From CBFGTV01 sp965652145 (lineage in GTDB: Bacteria; Bacillota; Clostridia; Peptostreptococcales; Natronincolaceae), in NCBI GenBank assembly GCA_965652145.1, contig CBFGTV010000090.1:1-12511 (forward strand): a DNA stretch of 12,511 nt, written 5' to 3'. A program made the position numbers and the translations under genes. Shown here piece by piece: positions 1 to 7,080 of the stretch; positions within the stretch are counted from its first letter, which is position 1; each line of letters opens with the position of its first letter. The notes under the pieces are model-generated. The model did not search any database and was not told the origin of the DNA. It saw nothing but the letters and a program-made list of their open reading frames with translations.

Positions 1-2
1 CT

Positions 3-491
3 GGGGATACCTTCTTTAACCTGGCTCAACGCTTCAATACCACCGTTGAGGCCATACAGAGGGCGAACCCCGGTGTAGACCCAAATAACCTGCAAATTGG
101 TCAAAGGATTTGTATTCCAGGTACACCAACACCGCCACCACCAGGGGGCTGTCCTTCAGGAACAACGGCCTATACTATCCGTGCTGGGGATACCTTCTTT
201 AACCTGGCTCAACGCTTCAATACCACCGTTGAGGCCATTCAAAGGGCGAACCCCGGTGTAGACCCCAATAATCTACAGATTGGTCAAAGAATTTGTATTC
301 CAGGTAGACCAACACCACCACCGCCAGGGGCCTGCCCATCAGGAACAACAGCCTATACCATCCGTTCAGGGGATACCTTCTTTAGTTTGGCTCGACGCTT
401 CAATACCACCGTTGAGGCCATTCAAAGGGCGAACCCTGGAGTCGACCCCAATAACCTGCAAATTGGTCAAAGAATCTGTATTCCCAACTAA
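3..491 (+). CDS. LysM-repeat protein, C-terminal part (5' end outside window)
   Basis: An open frame enters from the left edge and stops at TAA 489-491. It encodes three successive LysM modules, each opening GDTFFNLAQRF or GDTFFSLARRF and ending QIGQRICIP, so the visible 162 residues are almost wholly LysM. LysM domains bind N-acetylglucosamine in peptidoglycan or chitin, so this should be a wall- or spore-surface-attached protein. The modules are joined by proline-rich linkers (PTPPPPG), and each repeat has one Cys in CPSGT and one in RICIP, which could pair as disulfides outside the cell. The partner domain, if any, lies upstream of the window, so an enzymatic function cannot be assigned; a SafA-like spore protein or a LysM wall hydrolase are both possible. 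The gene ends at a strong terminator 10 bases past the stop. Confidence 0.88.
   Translation, partial: GDTFFNLAQRFNTTVEAIQRANPGVDPNNLQIGQRICIPGTPTPPPPGGCPSGTTAYTIRAGDTFFNLAQRFNTTVEAIQRANPGVDPNNLQIGQRICIPGRPTPPPPGACPSGTTAYTIRSGDTFFSLARRFNTTVEAIQRANPGVDPNNLQIGQRICIPN
3..491 (+). repeat. Tandem 183-bp LysM repeat units (3-185, 186-368, 369-491)
   Basis: The coding sequence repeats with a period of exactly 183 bp (61 codons). Units 1 and 2 differ at about 17 of 183 positions by hand count, mostly third-codon positions, and their first 50 bases are identical. The third unit is cut by the stop codon after the LysM core. High nucleotide identity suggests recent amplification or ongoing homogenisation, and copy number may vary between strains. 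More units probably lie to the left of the window. Confidence 0.9.
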
Positions 492-500
492 ATAAAGCAT

Positions 501-533
501 AAAAAAATCCGGTAAATTTACCGGATTTTTTTA
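501..533. terminator. Bidirectional rho-independent terminator
   Basis: The 20-base perfect palindrome at 508-527 (ATCCGGTAAA / TTTACCGGAT) is preceded by a run of A (501-507) and followed by a run of T (526-532). It therefore works as an intrinsic terminator in both directions: for the LysM gene on the plus strand, and as a final stop for transcripts arriving from the dipeptidase on the minus strand. Confidence 0.9.
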
Positions 534-616
534 AATCTATAGAAAAGTCCTCACTTAAAATATTTAATGAAAGGGAACATTCCGTATTATATTTCACAAA
601 GTCCTCCTTAAAAGTC

Positions 617-635
617 AACAAAGGAAGCCTTTGTT
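617..635 (-). terminator. Probable weak terminator after the M19 dipeptidase
   Basis: Just downstream of the dipeptidase stop, the minus strand reads an 8-bp perfect stem (AACAAAGG / CCTTTGTT) with a 3-base loop, followed by GACTTTTAAGG. The stem is good but the T run is short and interrupted, so termination is probably partial. The stronger palindrome at 501-533 lies a little further on. Confidence 0.4.
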
Positions 636-638
636 CTT

Positions 639-1589
639 TTATATTACATCTGATAAGAGTCGCAGGGCATTTCTATAGCATAGCTTTTCAATTTCGATAG
701 ATGAAAAGTGGTTTTTTTCCAAGGTTTCTATAAGGTTATTAAAATATGAAAAATTTTCAATTTCTAAAGGGCAGCTAATCCCATCAAAATCTGACCCCAG
801 AGCCAGTACGTCAATTCCGGCAATTTTTTTTATATGTCTTATATGATGAAGGATATCTTCAATCTTACTAATTTGCCCATTGCCTAAAAAGGCAGCACAA
901 AAATTGATTCCCATTACACCGCCCCTTTCAGCCAGGGCCTTGATCATATCATCAGTTAGATTTCTTGGGTGATTGGTAACTGAGCGTGCATTGGAATGGG
1001 AGGCTACAAAGGGTGTTTTTGAATGCTTTAGTACATCGTAAAAGCCTTCGTCAGAAAGATGAGAAACATCAATTATTATACCAAGTCGATTCATCTCTTC
1101 AATCACCTGATGGCCAAAGGCAGTAAGTCCATGTTGTCTGTAGTTGGCTTTGTAATTTGGGTAGCCTATTTCATTAGGGTAATTCCAGGTTAAGGTAATC
1201 AGCCTTACCCCAAGATTGTATAGCTTCTGCAGACGATCGAGGTGCCCTTCTAATACCGCCCCCTCTTCCACGGTTAAAAGGCTTGAAACCAGATTTTTCT
1301 CTTGATTGGACAAAATATCCTCATAGCTAAGGGCTGGCCTAAGATAGGAGGCATTTTTAGCCAATTCTTCTTGATAAAGACTATACATTTCAGTAAATAC
1401 CTCATAGGGGCCTTTTCCCAACTTTTTTTCCTCCTCCATATCGATGAAAATTGCAAAGCACTGGGCTAAGGAATGACCAGCCTTCAGCTTTTTTATATCA
1501 ATATGAAGGTCGTTGCAATAGAGGGCGACAGGTTCTTTAGATTTGTAAATCCGATGCAGCGTATCACAATGCCAATCTATTATCTTCAT
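639..1589 (-). CDS. Membrane dipeptidase (peptidase family M19, renal dipeptidase-like)
   Basis: This 316-residue protein matches the M19 dipeptidase family, binuclear zinc hydrolases that cleave dipeptides, often with a D-residue at the C-terminal side. Family landmarks appear in order: WHCDT with H7 and D9, TVEEG with E108, IIDVSH with H177, the SHSNAR block with H198 and R202, and GSDFDG near the C terminus. These correspond to the zinc ligands and substrate-binding residues of the renal enzyme. The block usually written LTH reads LTWNYPN here, so the renal substrate-pocket His is a Trp, a change I associate with some bacterial branches. No signal peptide is seen, so the protein is probably cytoplasmic despite the family name. 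The frame stays open upstream to 1667, but the ATG at 1589 follows AAGGGAG at good spacing and begins at the conserved start of the fold. The neighbour is a D,D-carboxypeptidase, so recycling of wall-derived D-amino acid dipeptides is a reasonable inference. Confidence 0.92.
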   Translation of the reverse strand: MKIIDWHCDTLHRIYKSKEPVALYCNDLHIDIKKLKAGHSLAQCFAIFIDMEEEKKLGKGPYEVFTEMYSLYQEELAKNASYLRPALSYEDILSNQEKNLVSSLLTVEEGAVLEGHLDRLQKLYNLGVRLITLTWNYPNEIGYPNYKANYRQHGLTAFGHQVIEEMNRLGIIIDVSHLSDEGFYDVLKHSKTPFVASHSNARSVTNHPRNLTDDMIKALAERGGVMGINFCAAFLGNGQISKIEDILHHIRHIKKIAGIDVLALGSDFDGISCPLEIENFSYFNNLIETLEKNHFSSIEIEKLCYRNALRLLSDVI

Positions 1590-1638
1590 GAAAGCACTCC
1601 CTTTTGACTTGTTAAAATTTAGTAAGGCATACATTACA

Positions 1639-1667
1639 ATTATGCCACAAAGAAAGTGTTGATGCAA
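1639..1667 (-). promoter_or_regulatory. Candidate sigma-A promoter for the M19 dipeptidase
   Basis: On the minus strand TTGCAT (1662-1667) and CATAAT (1639-1644) are separated by 17 bases. This lies about 50 bases upstream of the ATG and downstream of the carboxypeptidase terminator, so the dipeptidase appears to be transcribed alone. Confidence 0.5.
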
Positions 1668-1708
1668 AAAATAATAGTAAACATAACATTATTACGGTAA
1701 AATTTTCA

Positions 1709-1749
1709 TAAAAAATCCCTGCCAAATAAACAAGGTTTATTCAGCAGGT
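1709..1749 (-). terminator. Terminator of the D,D-carboxypeptidase gene
   Basis: On the minus strand an imperfect stem is formed by CCTGC...AATAAAC and GTTTATT...GCAGG with a 3-base loop (CTT), followed by GATTTTTTATG. It lies about 20 bases past the carboxypeptidase stop and separates that gene from the dipeptidase. Confidence 0.75.
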
Positions 1750-1769
1750 ACTAAAAAAATAATGCAATA

Positions 1770-2963
1770 TTAATTTCTTTTAAAGAATTTAATGATTTTA
1801 TCCTTAAGTGTTAGCTTGGCAACATCCTCTTGGGCAATTAAGCTGATTGAGCCCAGTAGTTGATCTTCCAGATAAAAGTTGGCACTACCCAATTTTTGTC
1901 CTTTTTTTATGGGAGCCTCAATGGTATCCGGCATATCCAATATCATATTGAGCTTTGTCATTTCATCCTCCCTTAGGGGAAGTAAAAGGGCTTGATCAGC
2001 CAATACATTTAATCTTTCCTTTGTACCATTGGAAACCAAAATATTTCCTAATACCTGATCCTTTTCGGTGGCACCATGGGCCGTAAAAACCTTAAAGCTG
2101 TCGTCAAGTAATTTTGATGCCGTATTAAACCAGTCATGGTCGTTGAGAGTTATGGCAACCAACTGCATACCATTTCTTGTAGCCGAGGCCACCAGACAAC
2201 GGCCTGCTTTTTGAGTATACCCGGTTTTAACCCCATCTCCCCCCTCATAATTGGTCAGAAGTTTATTTTTATTGGAAAAGTGTTTGTATTCGCTTCTTTC
2301 AGCTACCCAAAATCTTGTTGACACAATTTCCTTAAAAAGGGGCTGCTTTAAGGCGGCCTGGGTAATTAATGCCAGGTCATGGACTGTTGTATAATGTTGA
2401 TCATGGTGCAGGCCATGGGGGTTCATAAAATTTGTGTGCAGGGCCCCTAATTCCGCTGCCCTTTGATTCATCAGGTTAGCAAAATTTTCAATAGAGCCGC
2501 CAATTTCTAATGCAATGGCAGTGGCGGCATCGTTTCCTGACCTTAGCATCAGACCATAGAGGAGGTCTTTCATAGATACCCGTTCGTTTGCCCTAAGGTA
2601 AATGGATGAGCCCTCTATTCCAACTGCCTCAGGAGGAATTTTGACCATGTGGTCAGGTGTTGTATTTTCTATAGCCAGAAGGGCGGTCATAATTTTGGTA
2701 GTGCTGGCCATAGGCATGGATTCATGTATGTTCTTGCCATATAAAACTCTGCCGGTGCTGACATCCATCACGATGGCTGCCTTTCCGGGGGCCGAAGTAT
2801 AATCAGCTTCTTCACCGTAAACCATTGGCTGAGAAGCCAGCAGTATGACATCCATCACGATGGCCGTTTCCTCAGGAATCGAGGTATAATCAGCTTCTAT
2901 ACCATAAACCATAGGCTGAAATGCCAGCAGCATGACAAGTATAAGTAAACCGGTCCTTTTCAA
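1770..2963 (-). CDS. Serine-type D-alanyl-D-alanine carboxypeptidase (S11, DacF-like)
   Basis: A penicillin-binding protein of the S11 family, which removes the terminal D-Ala from peptidoglycan pentapeptides outside the membrane and so limits cross-linking. With the start used here (397 residues) the three active-site motifs are STTK (catalytic Ser87, Lys90), SGN (142-144) and KTG (246-248). A PBP5-type C-terminal beta domain follows, and the basic helix at the end (KDKIIKFFKRN) resembles the amphipathic membrane anchor of DacA/DacF. The N terminus is a signal peptide, but a 29-residue stretch covering its end and the first strand of the enzyme domain is present twice (see repeat). Start choice: the longest plausible frame begins at GTG 2972, but that codon is the tail of the sequence AAGAGGTG. 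Reading AAGAGGTG as the ribosome binding site puts TTG 2963 six bases downstream, which I prefer. Length is close to DacF of Bacillus. Sporulation-specific control is possible but not shown. Confidence 0.93.
   Translation of the reverse strand: MKRTGLLILVMLLAFQPMVYGIEADYTSIPEETAIVMDVILLASQPMVYGEEADYTSAPGKAAIVMDVSTGRVLYGKNIHESMPMASTTKIMTALLAIENTTPDHMVKIPPEAVGIEGSSIYLRANERVSMKDLLYGLMLRSGNDAATAIALEIGGSIENFANLMNQRAAELGALHTNFMNPHGLHHDQHYTTVHDLALITQAALKQPLFKEIVSTRFWVAERSEYKHFSNKNKLLTNYEGGDGVKTGYTQKAGRCLVASATRNGMQLVAITLNDHDWFNTASKLLDDSFKVFTAHGATEKDQVLGNILVSNGTKERLNVLADQALLLPLREDEMTKLNMILDMPDTIEAPIKKGQKLGSANFYLEDQLLGSISLIAQEDVAKLTLKDKIIKFFKRN
2761..2934 (-). repeat. 87-bp in-frame tandem duplication inside the carboxypeptidase gene
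   Basis: Segments 2848-2934 (N-terminal copy) and 2761-2847 (second copy) align without gaps over 87 bases with about 18 mismatches by hand count. Each encodes 29 residues containing QPMVYG, EADYTS and AIVMDV. The copy nearer the active site continues into STGRVLYGKN as in ordinary family members, so the N-terminal copy is the extra one. Divergence of about 20 percent argues against an assembly artefact. Confidence 0.92.
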
Positions 2964-2994
2964 TAGCTTCACCTCTTATTTTAAAATAATTTAC

Positions 2995-3023
2995 ATTTTA
3001 TTATTGGCAAAAGTCCTTTACAA
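2995..3023 (-). promoter_or_regulatory. Candidate sigma-A promoter for the carboxypeptidase
   Basis: TTGTAA (3018-3023) and TAAAAT (2995-3000) on the minus strand are exactly 17 bases apart, about 30 bases upstream of the proposed TTG start and just past the cdd terminator. A forespore-type promoter was not evident. Confidence 0.5.
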
Positions 3024-3034
3024 CATGCAAATAG

Positions 3035-3071
3035 AAAAGGCATGAATTTTAGAATAAAATTCATGCCTTTT
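3035..3071 (-). terminator. Terminator of the bmpA-nupABC-cdd transcript
   Basis: A perfect 16-bp inverted repeat (AAAAGGCATGAATTTT at 3035-3050 and its complement at 3056-3071) with a 5-base loop lies 15 bases beyond the cdd stop. The A/T-rich base of the stem supplies T runs on both sides, so it may also work in the plus direction. Confidence 0.85.
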
Positions 3072-3085
3072 TGCTGAGGACAGGT

Positions 3086-3499
3086 TTACTTTTTATTAGA
3101 TTCCAGCTGTTGGTTGGTAAAGGAACCAGGCAATAGTTCGCCGCTGGTCTTGATATAATAATCACCATCTTTATTGCCCATTAAAACCTTAATTTGCAGT
3201 CCAAATTCTGCCATCACCTGTCGACATGCACCGCAGGGGGACGCATAATCGTCAATGTCAGTTACGACAGCAATCGATTCAATGTCGGTATGACCCTCAC
3301 TGACAGCTTTAAATATGGCAGTTCTCTCAGCGCAGTTGGTTAAACCAAATGAAGCATTTTCAATATTACAACCGGTGAATATTTTACCGCTGGAGGTTTT
3401 TAAGGCAGCTCCAACCTTAAATTTTGAATAGGGCACATAGGCCTTTTCCTTAGCTTCCAAGGCCTTTTGTATCAATTCCTGCTCCCTTTCCTTTTCCAT
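3086..3499 (-). CDS. cdd: Cytidine deaminase
   Basis: This 137-residue protein is a tetrameric-type cytidine deaminase, converting cytidine and deoxycytidine to uridine and deoxyuridine plus ammonia in the cytoplasm. The zinc site is clear: Cys56 and the catalytic Glu58 in NCAERTA, and Cys89 and Cys92 in PCGACRQ, the all-cysteine ligand set of Bacillus-type enzymes rather than the His-Glu set of the E. coli dimer. The substrate-binding block GCNIENASFG (43-52) is also intact. The length is normal for the family, and the ATG follows GAGGTGAGA. It is the last gene of the nucleoside-uptake cluster, 20 bases after nupC and directly before a strong terminator. Its job here is to deaminate imported (deoxy)cytidine for phosphorolysis. 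Confidence 0.96.
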   Translation of the reverse strand: MEKEREQELIQKALEAKEKAYVPYSKFKVGAALKTSSGKIFTGCNIENASFGLTNCAERTAIFKAVSEGHTDIESIAVVTDIDDYASPCGACRQVMAEFGLQIKVLMGNKDGDYYIKTSGELLPGSFTNQQLESNKK

Positions 3500-3519
3500 A
3501 TTCTCACCTCATTTTAATA

Positions 3520-4398
3520 TTATCTTTCAGCTTTATCATAGGGTTGACCCGATGCAGCCGGTGGTGTAGCCTTTCCTACAAAACCGGCCAGGGCAATCAT
3601 TGTAAAGATATATGGAATCATTTGGATAAATTGACTTGGAATACCAATCCCCTGAAGTCTCATTTGTAGTGCGTCGGCAAAGCCGAAAAGTAATGCTGCC
3701 CCCATGGCTCCGAAGGGAGTCCATTTACCAAAAATCATGGCAGCCAGAGCAATAAAGCCTCTACCTGCAGTCATTTCCTTAACAAATACATTTAAGTCAC
3801 CCAAAGACAAGCTGGCACCGGCTATTCCGGCCAGCATTCCACTGATGACAACATAAATGTATCTCAGCTTGATAACATTAACACCTACGGTATCGGCAGC
3901 ACTAGGGTGTTCTCCAATGGCTCTGAGCTTTAAACCCGATGGCGTGTAATAAATAAACAAATGAACTGCTGCCACCAGAATTAGGGCAAAATAGACAAGC
4001 GGATTAAAGCCTCCCCACGAGGGTAGCTTTCTTACCTGTGGTGTGGTACCAGATACATTAAATAGTATTTGTAATAAAAAGACGGTTAAACCCGAAGCTA
4101 ATATATTGATAGCTGTTCCGCTTACTACTTGATTGGCTTTATATTTGATACTGACTACTCCATGGATAAGGGCAAAAACACCGCCTGCCGCCATGGCGCC
4201 CAGTACGCCCAACCAGGGATTACCGGTAAAGTAAGAGACCACCACCGCTGCGAAGGCACCAATCAGCATCTTTCCTTCAAGGGCAATATTGACTATACCT
4301 GCCCTTTCAGACAAGAGGCCCCCAATGGCAGTAATAATTAGCGGAGTAGCAGCCCTAAGGGTTGCATAGATAAGGGATAGGTTAATTATATTATTCAT
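3520..4398 (-). CDS. nupC: Nucleoside ABC transporter permease, second subunit (NupC/YufQ-like)
   Basis: A 292-residue, strongly hydrophobic inner-membrane protein of the BPD_transp_2 permease family (branched-chain amino acid/ribose/BMP type). It pairs with NupB to form the channel of a nucleoside importer. Family features visible are LLSERAGIVNIALEGKMLIGA near the N terminus (ERAG and NIALEG blocks) and the cytoplasmic coupling segment FIALAAMIFGKWTPFGA in the C-terminal third. An in-frame extension to 4437 exists, but ATG 4398 has GGAGGAG seven bases upstream and shares one base with the nupB stop (TAATG), which indicates translational coupling. The symbol follows the BmpA-NupABC naming of lactic acid bacteria and should not be confused with the unrelated CNT transporter also called NupC. 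Confidence 0.9.
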   Translation of the reverse strand: MNNIINLSLIYATLRAATPLIITAIGGLLSERAGIVNIALEGKMLIGAFAAVVVSYFTGNPWLGVLGAMAAGGVFALIHGVVSIKYKANQVVSGTAINILASGLTVFLLQILFNVSGTTPQVRKLPSWGGFNPLVYFALILVAAVHLFIYYTPSGLKLRAIGEHPSAADTVGVNVIKLRYIYVVISGMLAGIAGASLSLGDLNVFVKEMTAGRGFIALAAMIFGKWTPFGAMGAALLFGFADALQMRLQGIGIPSQFIQMIPYIFTMIALAGFVGKATPPAASGQPYDKAER

Positions 4399-5468
4399 TA
4401 GGCTACTCCTCCTTCTTTTCTCTTTTTCCTGACCCATCGTCTTACGATTTCATCTGCGGCCACAAAGAAAATAATTACCGCTTGAATTACAACGATTAAA
4501 TCTACTGGAACATTGGTATTAAAATTCATCCAGGCACCGCCGTTGGAAAGAGCCCCGAATAATAAGGCACCTAAAATAACCCCAACAGGATGGTTTTTGC
4601 CCAGCAGGGCAACCGCAATTCCTTCAAAGCCAAAGCCCGGAGAAAAGCCTAGAATTAAGGCTCTGTCAAAGCCTAGCACCCGTTCAACACCGGCTAAACC
4701 AGCCAGGGCACCGCTGATTACCATGGCCAAAACGATCTTTTTATTTGAACTGATTCCACCATATTCAGCGGCATGGGGATTTAAGCCGACAGCCCTGACT
4801 TCATAACCGATGGTGGTTTTCCAAAGAAGATAATAAATAATAAGGCATGCCATAAGTCCAATTAAAAATCCTACATTTAACTTTGAATTGCTCCAGCTGA
4901 CCAATTCTCCCAGACGGGTTAGTCTGGCTGATTCTAAGATTCCAACGGTTCTTGGGGTTTGACCGGGGGCTCGAAGCGGGCCAGCCACCATATAGCCAAT
5001 CAATGCATAGGATATAAAATTCATCATGATCGTATTAATAACCTCATGAACACCCCTTTTAGCCTTTAAAATTCCAGGTATAAAAGCCCAAAAGCCACCT
5101 GCTGCCATACCTGCTAAAATTGTTAAGGGCAGGTGGAGTAGTTTTGGAAGTCCTGTAATGGCAACTCCTACATAGGCAGCTGCTAAGGCACCTACAAACA
5201 TTTGTCCTTCCACGCCAATATTAAAAAGCCCGCACCGGAAAGCAAAGGCGACAGCCAGGCCTGTAAATAATAAGGGGGTTGATCTGGCCAATGTATTGGC
5301 AAATTTATTGAAATCACCAAAGGCCCCTTGAAATAGTGCTTTATAGGCTACAAAGGGGTTTTGTCCAATGGAGAGCATAATCAGACCACCAACTATTAGA
5401 CCTAAAAAAATGGCGCCAATAGGGAGCAATAATTCTTTAATTTGTTCCACAAGCTTTTCTTTATTCAT
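4398..5468 (-). CDS. nupB: Nucleoside ABC transporter permease, first subunit (NupB/YufP-like)
   Basis: A 356-residue integral membrane protein of the same permease family as its neighbour and its heterodimer partner. Recognisable blocks are TPLLFTGLAVAFAFRCGLFN and NIGVEGQMFVGA in the first half, and the cytoplasmic loop GFEGIAVALLGKNHPVG contacting the ATPase. It ends in a basic cytoplasmic tail (RRWVRKKRK). A GTG at 5471 and an ATG at 5468 are adjacent. I use the ATG, eight bases after AGGAGG. The start overlaps the 3' end of nupA by 8 bases, so the two are probably translationally coupled. Closest functional models are Lactococcus NupB and Bacillus YufP (NupP). Exact nucleoside specificity cannot be read from sequence. 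Confidence 0.9.
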   Translation of the reverse strand: MNKEKLVEQIKELLLPIGAIFLGLIVGGLIMLSIGQNPFVAYKALFQGAFGDFNKFANTLARSTPLLFTGLAVAFAFRCGLFNIGVEGQMFVGALAAAYVGVAITGLPKLLHLPLTILAGMAAGGFWAFIPGILKAKRGVHEVINTIMMNFISYALIGYMVAGPLRAPGQTPRTVGILESARLTRLGELVSWSNSKLNVGFLIGLMACLIIYYLLWKTTIGYEVRAVGLNPHAAEYGGISSNKKIVLAMVISGALAGLAGVERVLGFDRALILGFSPGFGFEGIAVALLGKNHPVGVILGALLFGALSNGGAWMNFNTNVPVDLIVVIQAVIIFFVAADEIVRRWVRKKRKEGGVA

Positions 5469-7014
5469 CACGACTACCTCCTGAAGGGGGGATGTTAGGG
5501 GTTGACTGATCCTTTACACCAGCCATTAATAAGCCCAGCTTTTCTTCTGTTGCATCCCTGGCATCTAGTATGGCAACAATTTCACCTTCGTAAATTACTG
5601 CAATTCGATCACTAAGACTCATAATTTCCTGAAGCTCGGCTGAAACCAACAGAACAGCCTTTCCATTATCCCGTTCCTTAACAATTTGCCTATGGATAAA
5701 TTCAATGGCACCAATGTCAACTCCCCTTGTTGGTTGAGAAGCAATAATTAAAACAGGATCTATTTCCAACTCTCTGGCAACGATAATTTTTTGCTGATTA
5801 CCACCAGAAAGGTTTCTTACATGTACTTCGCGATTAGGTGTTCTAACATCATATTTTTCTATTAGCTTGTCTGCATGACGGTTGATTTCATTGTAATTTA
5901 ATGTGATCCCCTTGGCAAAGGGCTTCTTAAAATGACTACCTAAAATAGCGTTTTCACTGATTGAAAAATCCAATTCAAGACCACGTTTATGTCGATCCTC
6001 GGGAATATAGGCTACCAGCTCGTTTTTAATTTCCCGGGCAGTTTTTCCGGTAATTCTTTTATTATTTAAATAGACTTCACCAGATACGGGCTTTTTAAGC
6101 CCGGTCAACACTTCAATTAATTCACTTTGACCATTTCCCTCAACCCCTGCAATTCCCAATATTTCCCCTGATCTGACGGTAAAGGATATATTATTAACTG
6201 CAGGTAAATTTCTTTCATCTAAAGCAGAAACCGCTTCAACTCTTAAAACATCTTCACCGGCCTTAGCCTCCTGTTTTTCAACTCTTAGTAGTACCTGCCT
6301 ACCTACCATCATCTCTGCCAAATGAGACGGCGATGTTTCTGATGTATTGACAGTACCAATGGTTTTTCCCCTTCTCATGACTGTTGCCCGGTCTGCTATC
6401 TCCATCACCTCATTGAGCTTATGGGTAATAAAAATAATTGACTTTCCTTGGTTGGTTAAGGTTTTCATAATATTAAACAATTCCTTAACCTCCTGAGGAG
6501 TTAAAACTGCAGTGGGCTCATCGAGTATAATGACATCGGCACCACGATAAAGGGTTTTTAAGATCTCAACCCGTTGCTGCATTCCAACGGTAATACTTTC
6601 TACCTTGGCTGTTGGGTCCACAGTCAGGCCATACTGCTTTGATAATGTCTCCACCTCTTTTATTGCCTTTGTTTTATTAAACCATAGCCCTGACCTGGGT
6701 TCACTTCCCAGCACAATGTTTTCAGTAACCGTTAAAGGAGGGACCAATTTAAAATGCTGATGAACCATTCCAATGCCAAGCTTAATTGCTTGATTCGGTT
6801 CATTAATCGTGATTTGACTTCCCTTATATGTGATTGTACCTTGATCAGGCTGATAGATACCAAAAAGAATATTCATCAGGGTGGATTTACCGGCACCGTT
6901 TTCACCCACCAGTGCATGGATTTCTCCCTCTTTTAAATCAAGGCCCACCTGGTCATTGGCTAAGACTCCTGGAAATGCCTTCGTTATATTATTCATCGAC
7001 AAAATAGACTGCAT
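5461..7014 (-). CDS. nupA: Nucleoside ABC transporter ATP-binding protein with two ABC domains (NupA/YufO-like)
   Basis: A 517-residue cytoplasmic ATPase with two fused ABC domains, the form used by ribose- and BMP-type importers. Domain 1 has Walker A GENGAGKST (37-45), the HQHFKLVPPLTV block typical of this branch (85-96) and Walker B with DEPT (about 160-168). Its signature is the atypical VGMQQR rather than LSGGQ. Domain 2 has a degenerate Walker A (GVEGNGQSE), a canonical signature LSGGNQQ and a Walker B ending ASQPTRG, so its catalytic-acid position looks altered. One competent and one degenerate site is usual for this family. The frame extends to 7029, but ATG 7014 follows GGGAGG. It drives uptake through NupB/NupC and lies 66 bases from bmpA, with a stem-loop between them. 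Confidence 0.93.
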   Translation of the reverse strand: MQSILSMNNITKAFPGVLANDQVGLDLKEGEIHALVGENGAGKSTLMNILFGIYQPDQGTITYKGSQITINEPNQAIKLGIGMVHQHFKLVPPLTVTENIVLGSEPRSGLWFNKTKAIKEVETLSKQYGLTVDPTAKVESITVGMQQRVEILKTLYRGADVIILDEPTAVLTPQEVKELFNIMKTLTNQGKSIIFITHKLNEVMEIADRATVMRRGKTIGTVNTSETSPSHLAEMMVGRQVLLRVEKQEAKAGEDVLRVEAVSALDERNLPAVNNISFTVRSGEILGIAGVEGNGQSELIEVLTGLKKPVSGEVYLNNKRITGKTAREIKNELVAYIPEDRHKRGLELDFSISENAILGSHFKKPFAKGITLNYNEINRHADKLIEKYDVRTPNREVHVRNLSGGNQQKIIVARELEIDPVLIIASQPTRGVDIGAIEFIHRQIVKERDNGKAVLLVSAELQEIMSLSDRIAVIYEGEIVAILDARDATEEKLGLLMAGVKDQSTPNIPPSGGSRDE

Positions 7015-7034
7015 TATGATTCCTCCCATAAGGT

Positions 7035-7068
7035 TTAAGCTGCTGCAACAAAAGCTACAGCAGCTTAA
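7035..7068 (-). promoter_or_regulatory. Stem-loop in the bmpA-nupA intergenic space
   Basis: A perfect 11-bp inverted repeat (TTAAGCTGCTG / CAGCAGCTTAA) with a 12-base loop starts 12 bases past the bmpA stop and ends a few bases before the nupA ribosome binding site. No T run follows on the minus strand, so it is not a standard intrinsic terminator. In ABC importer operons such hairpins often protect the upstream message and raise the binding protein over the membrane parts. That role is inferred here. Confidence 0.7.
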
Positions 7069-7080
7069 TGAATGATTTCT

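Noticed and set aside
4513..4806. 97-codon plus-strand open frame inside nupB
   Set aside because: It lies wholly antisense to a well-conserved permease gene, has no ribosome binding site and has the composition expected of a reverse-strand shadow.
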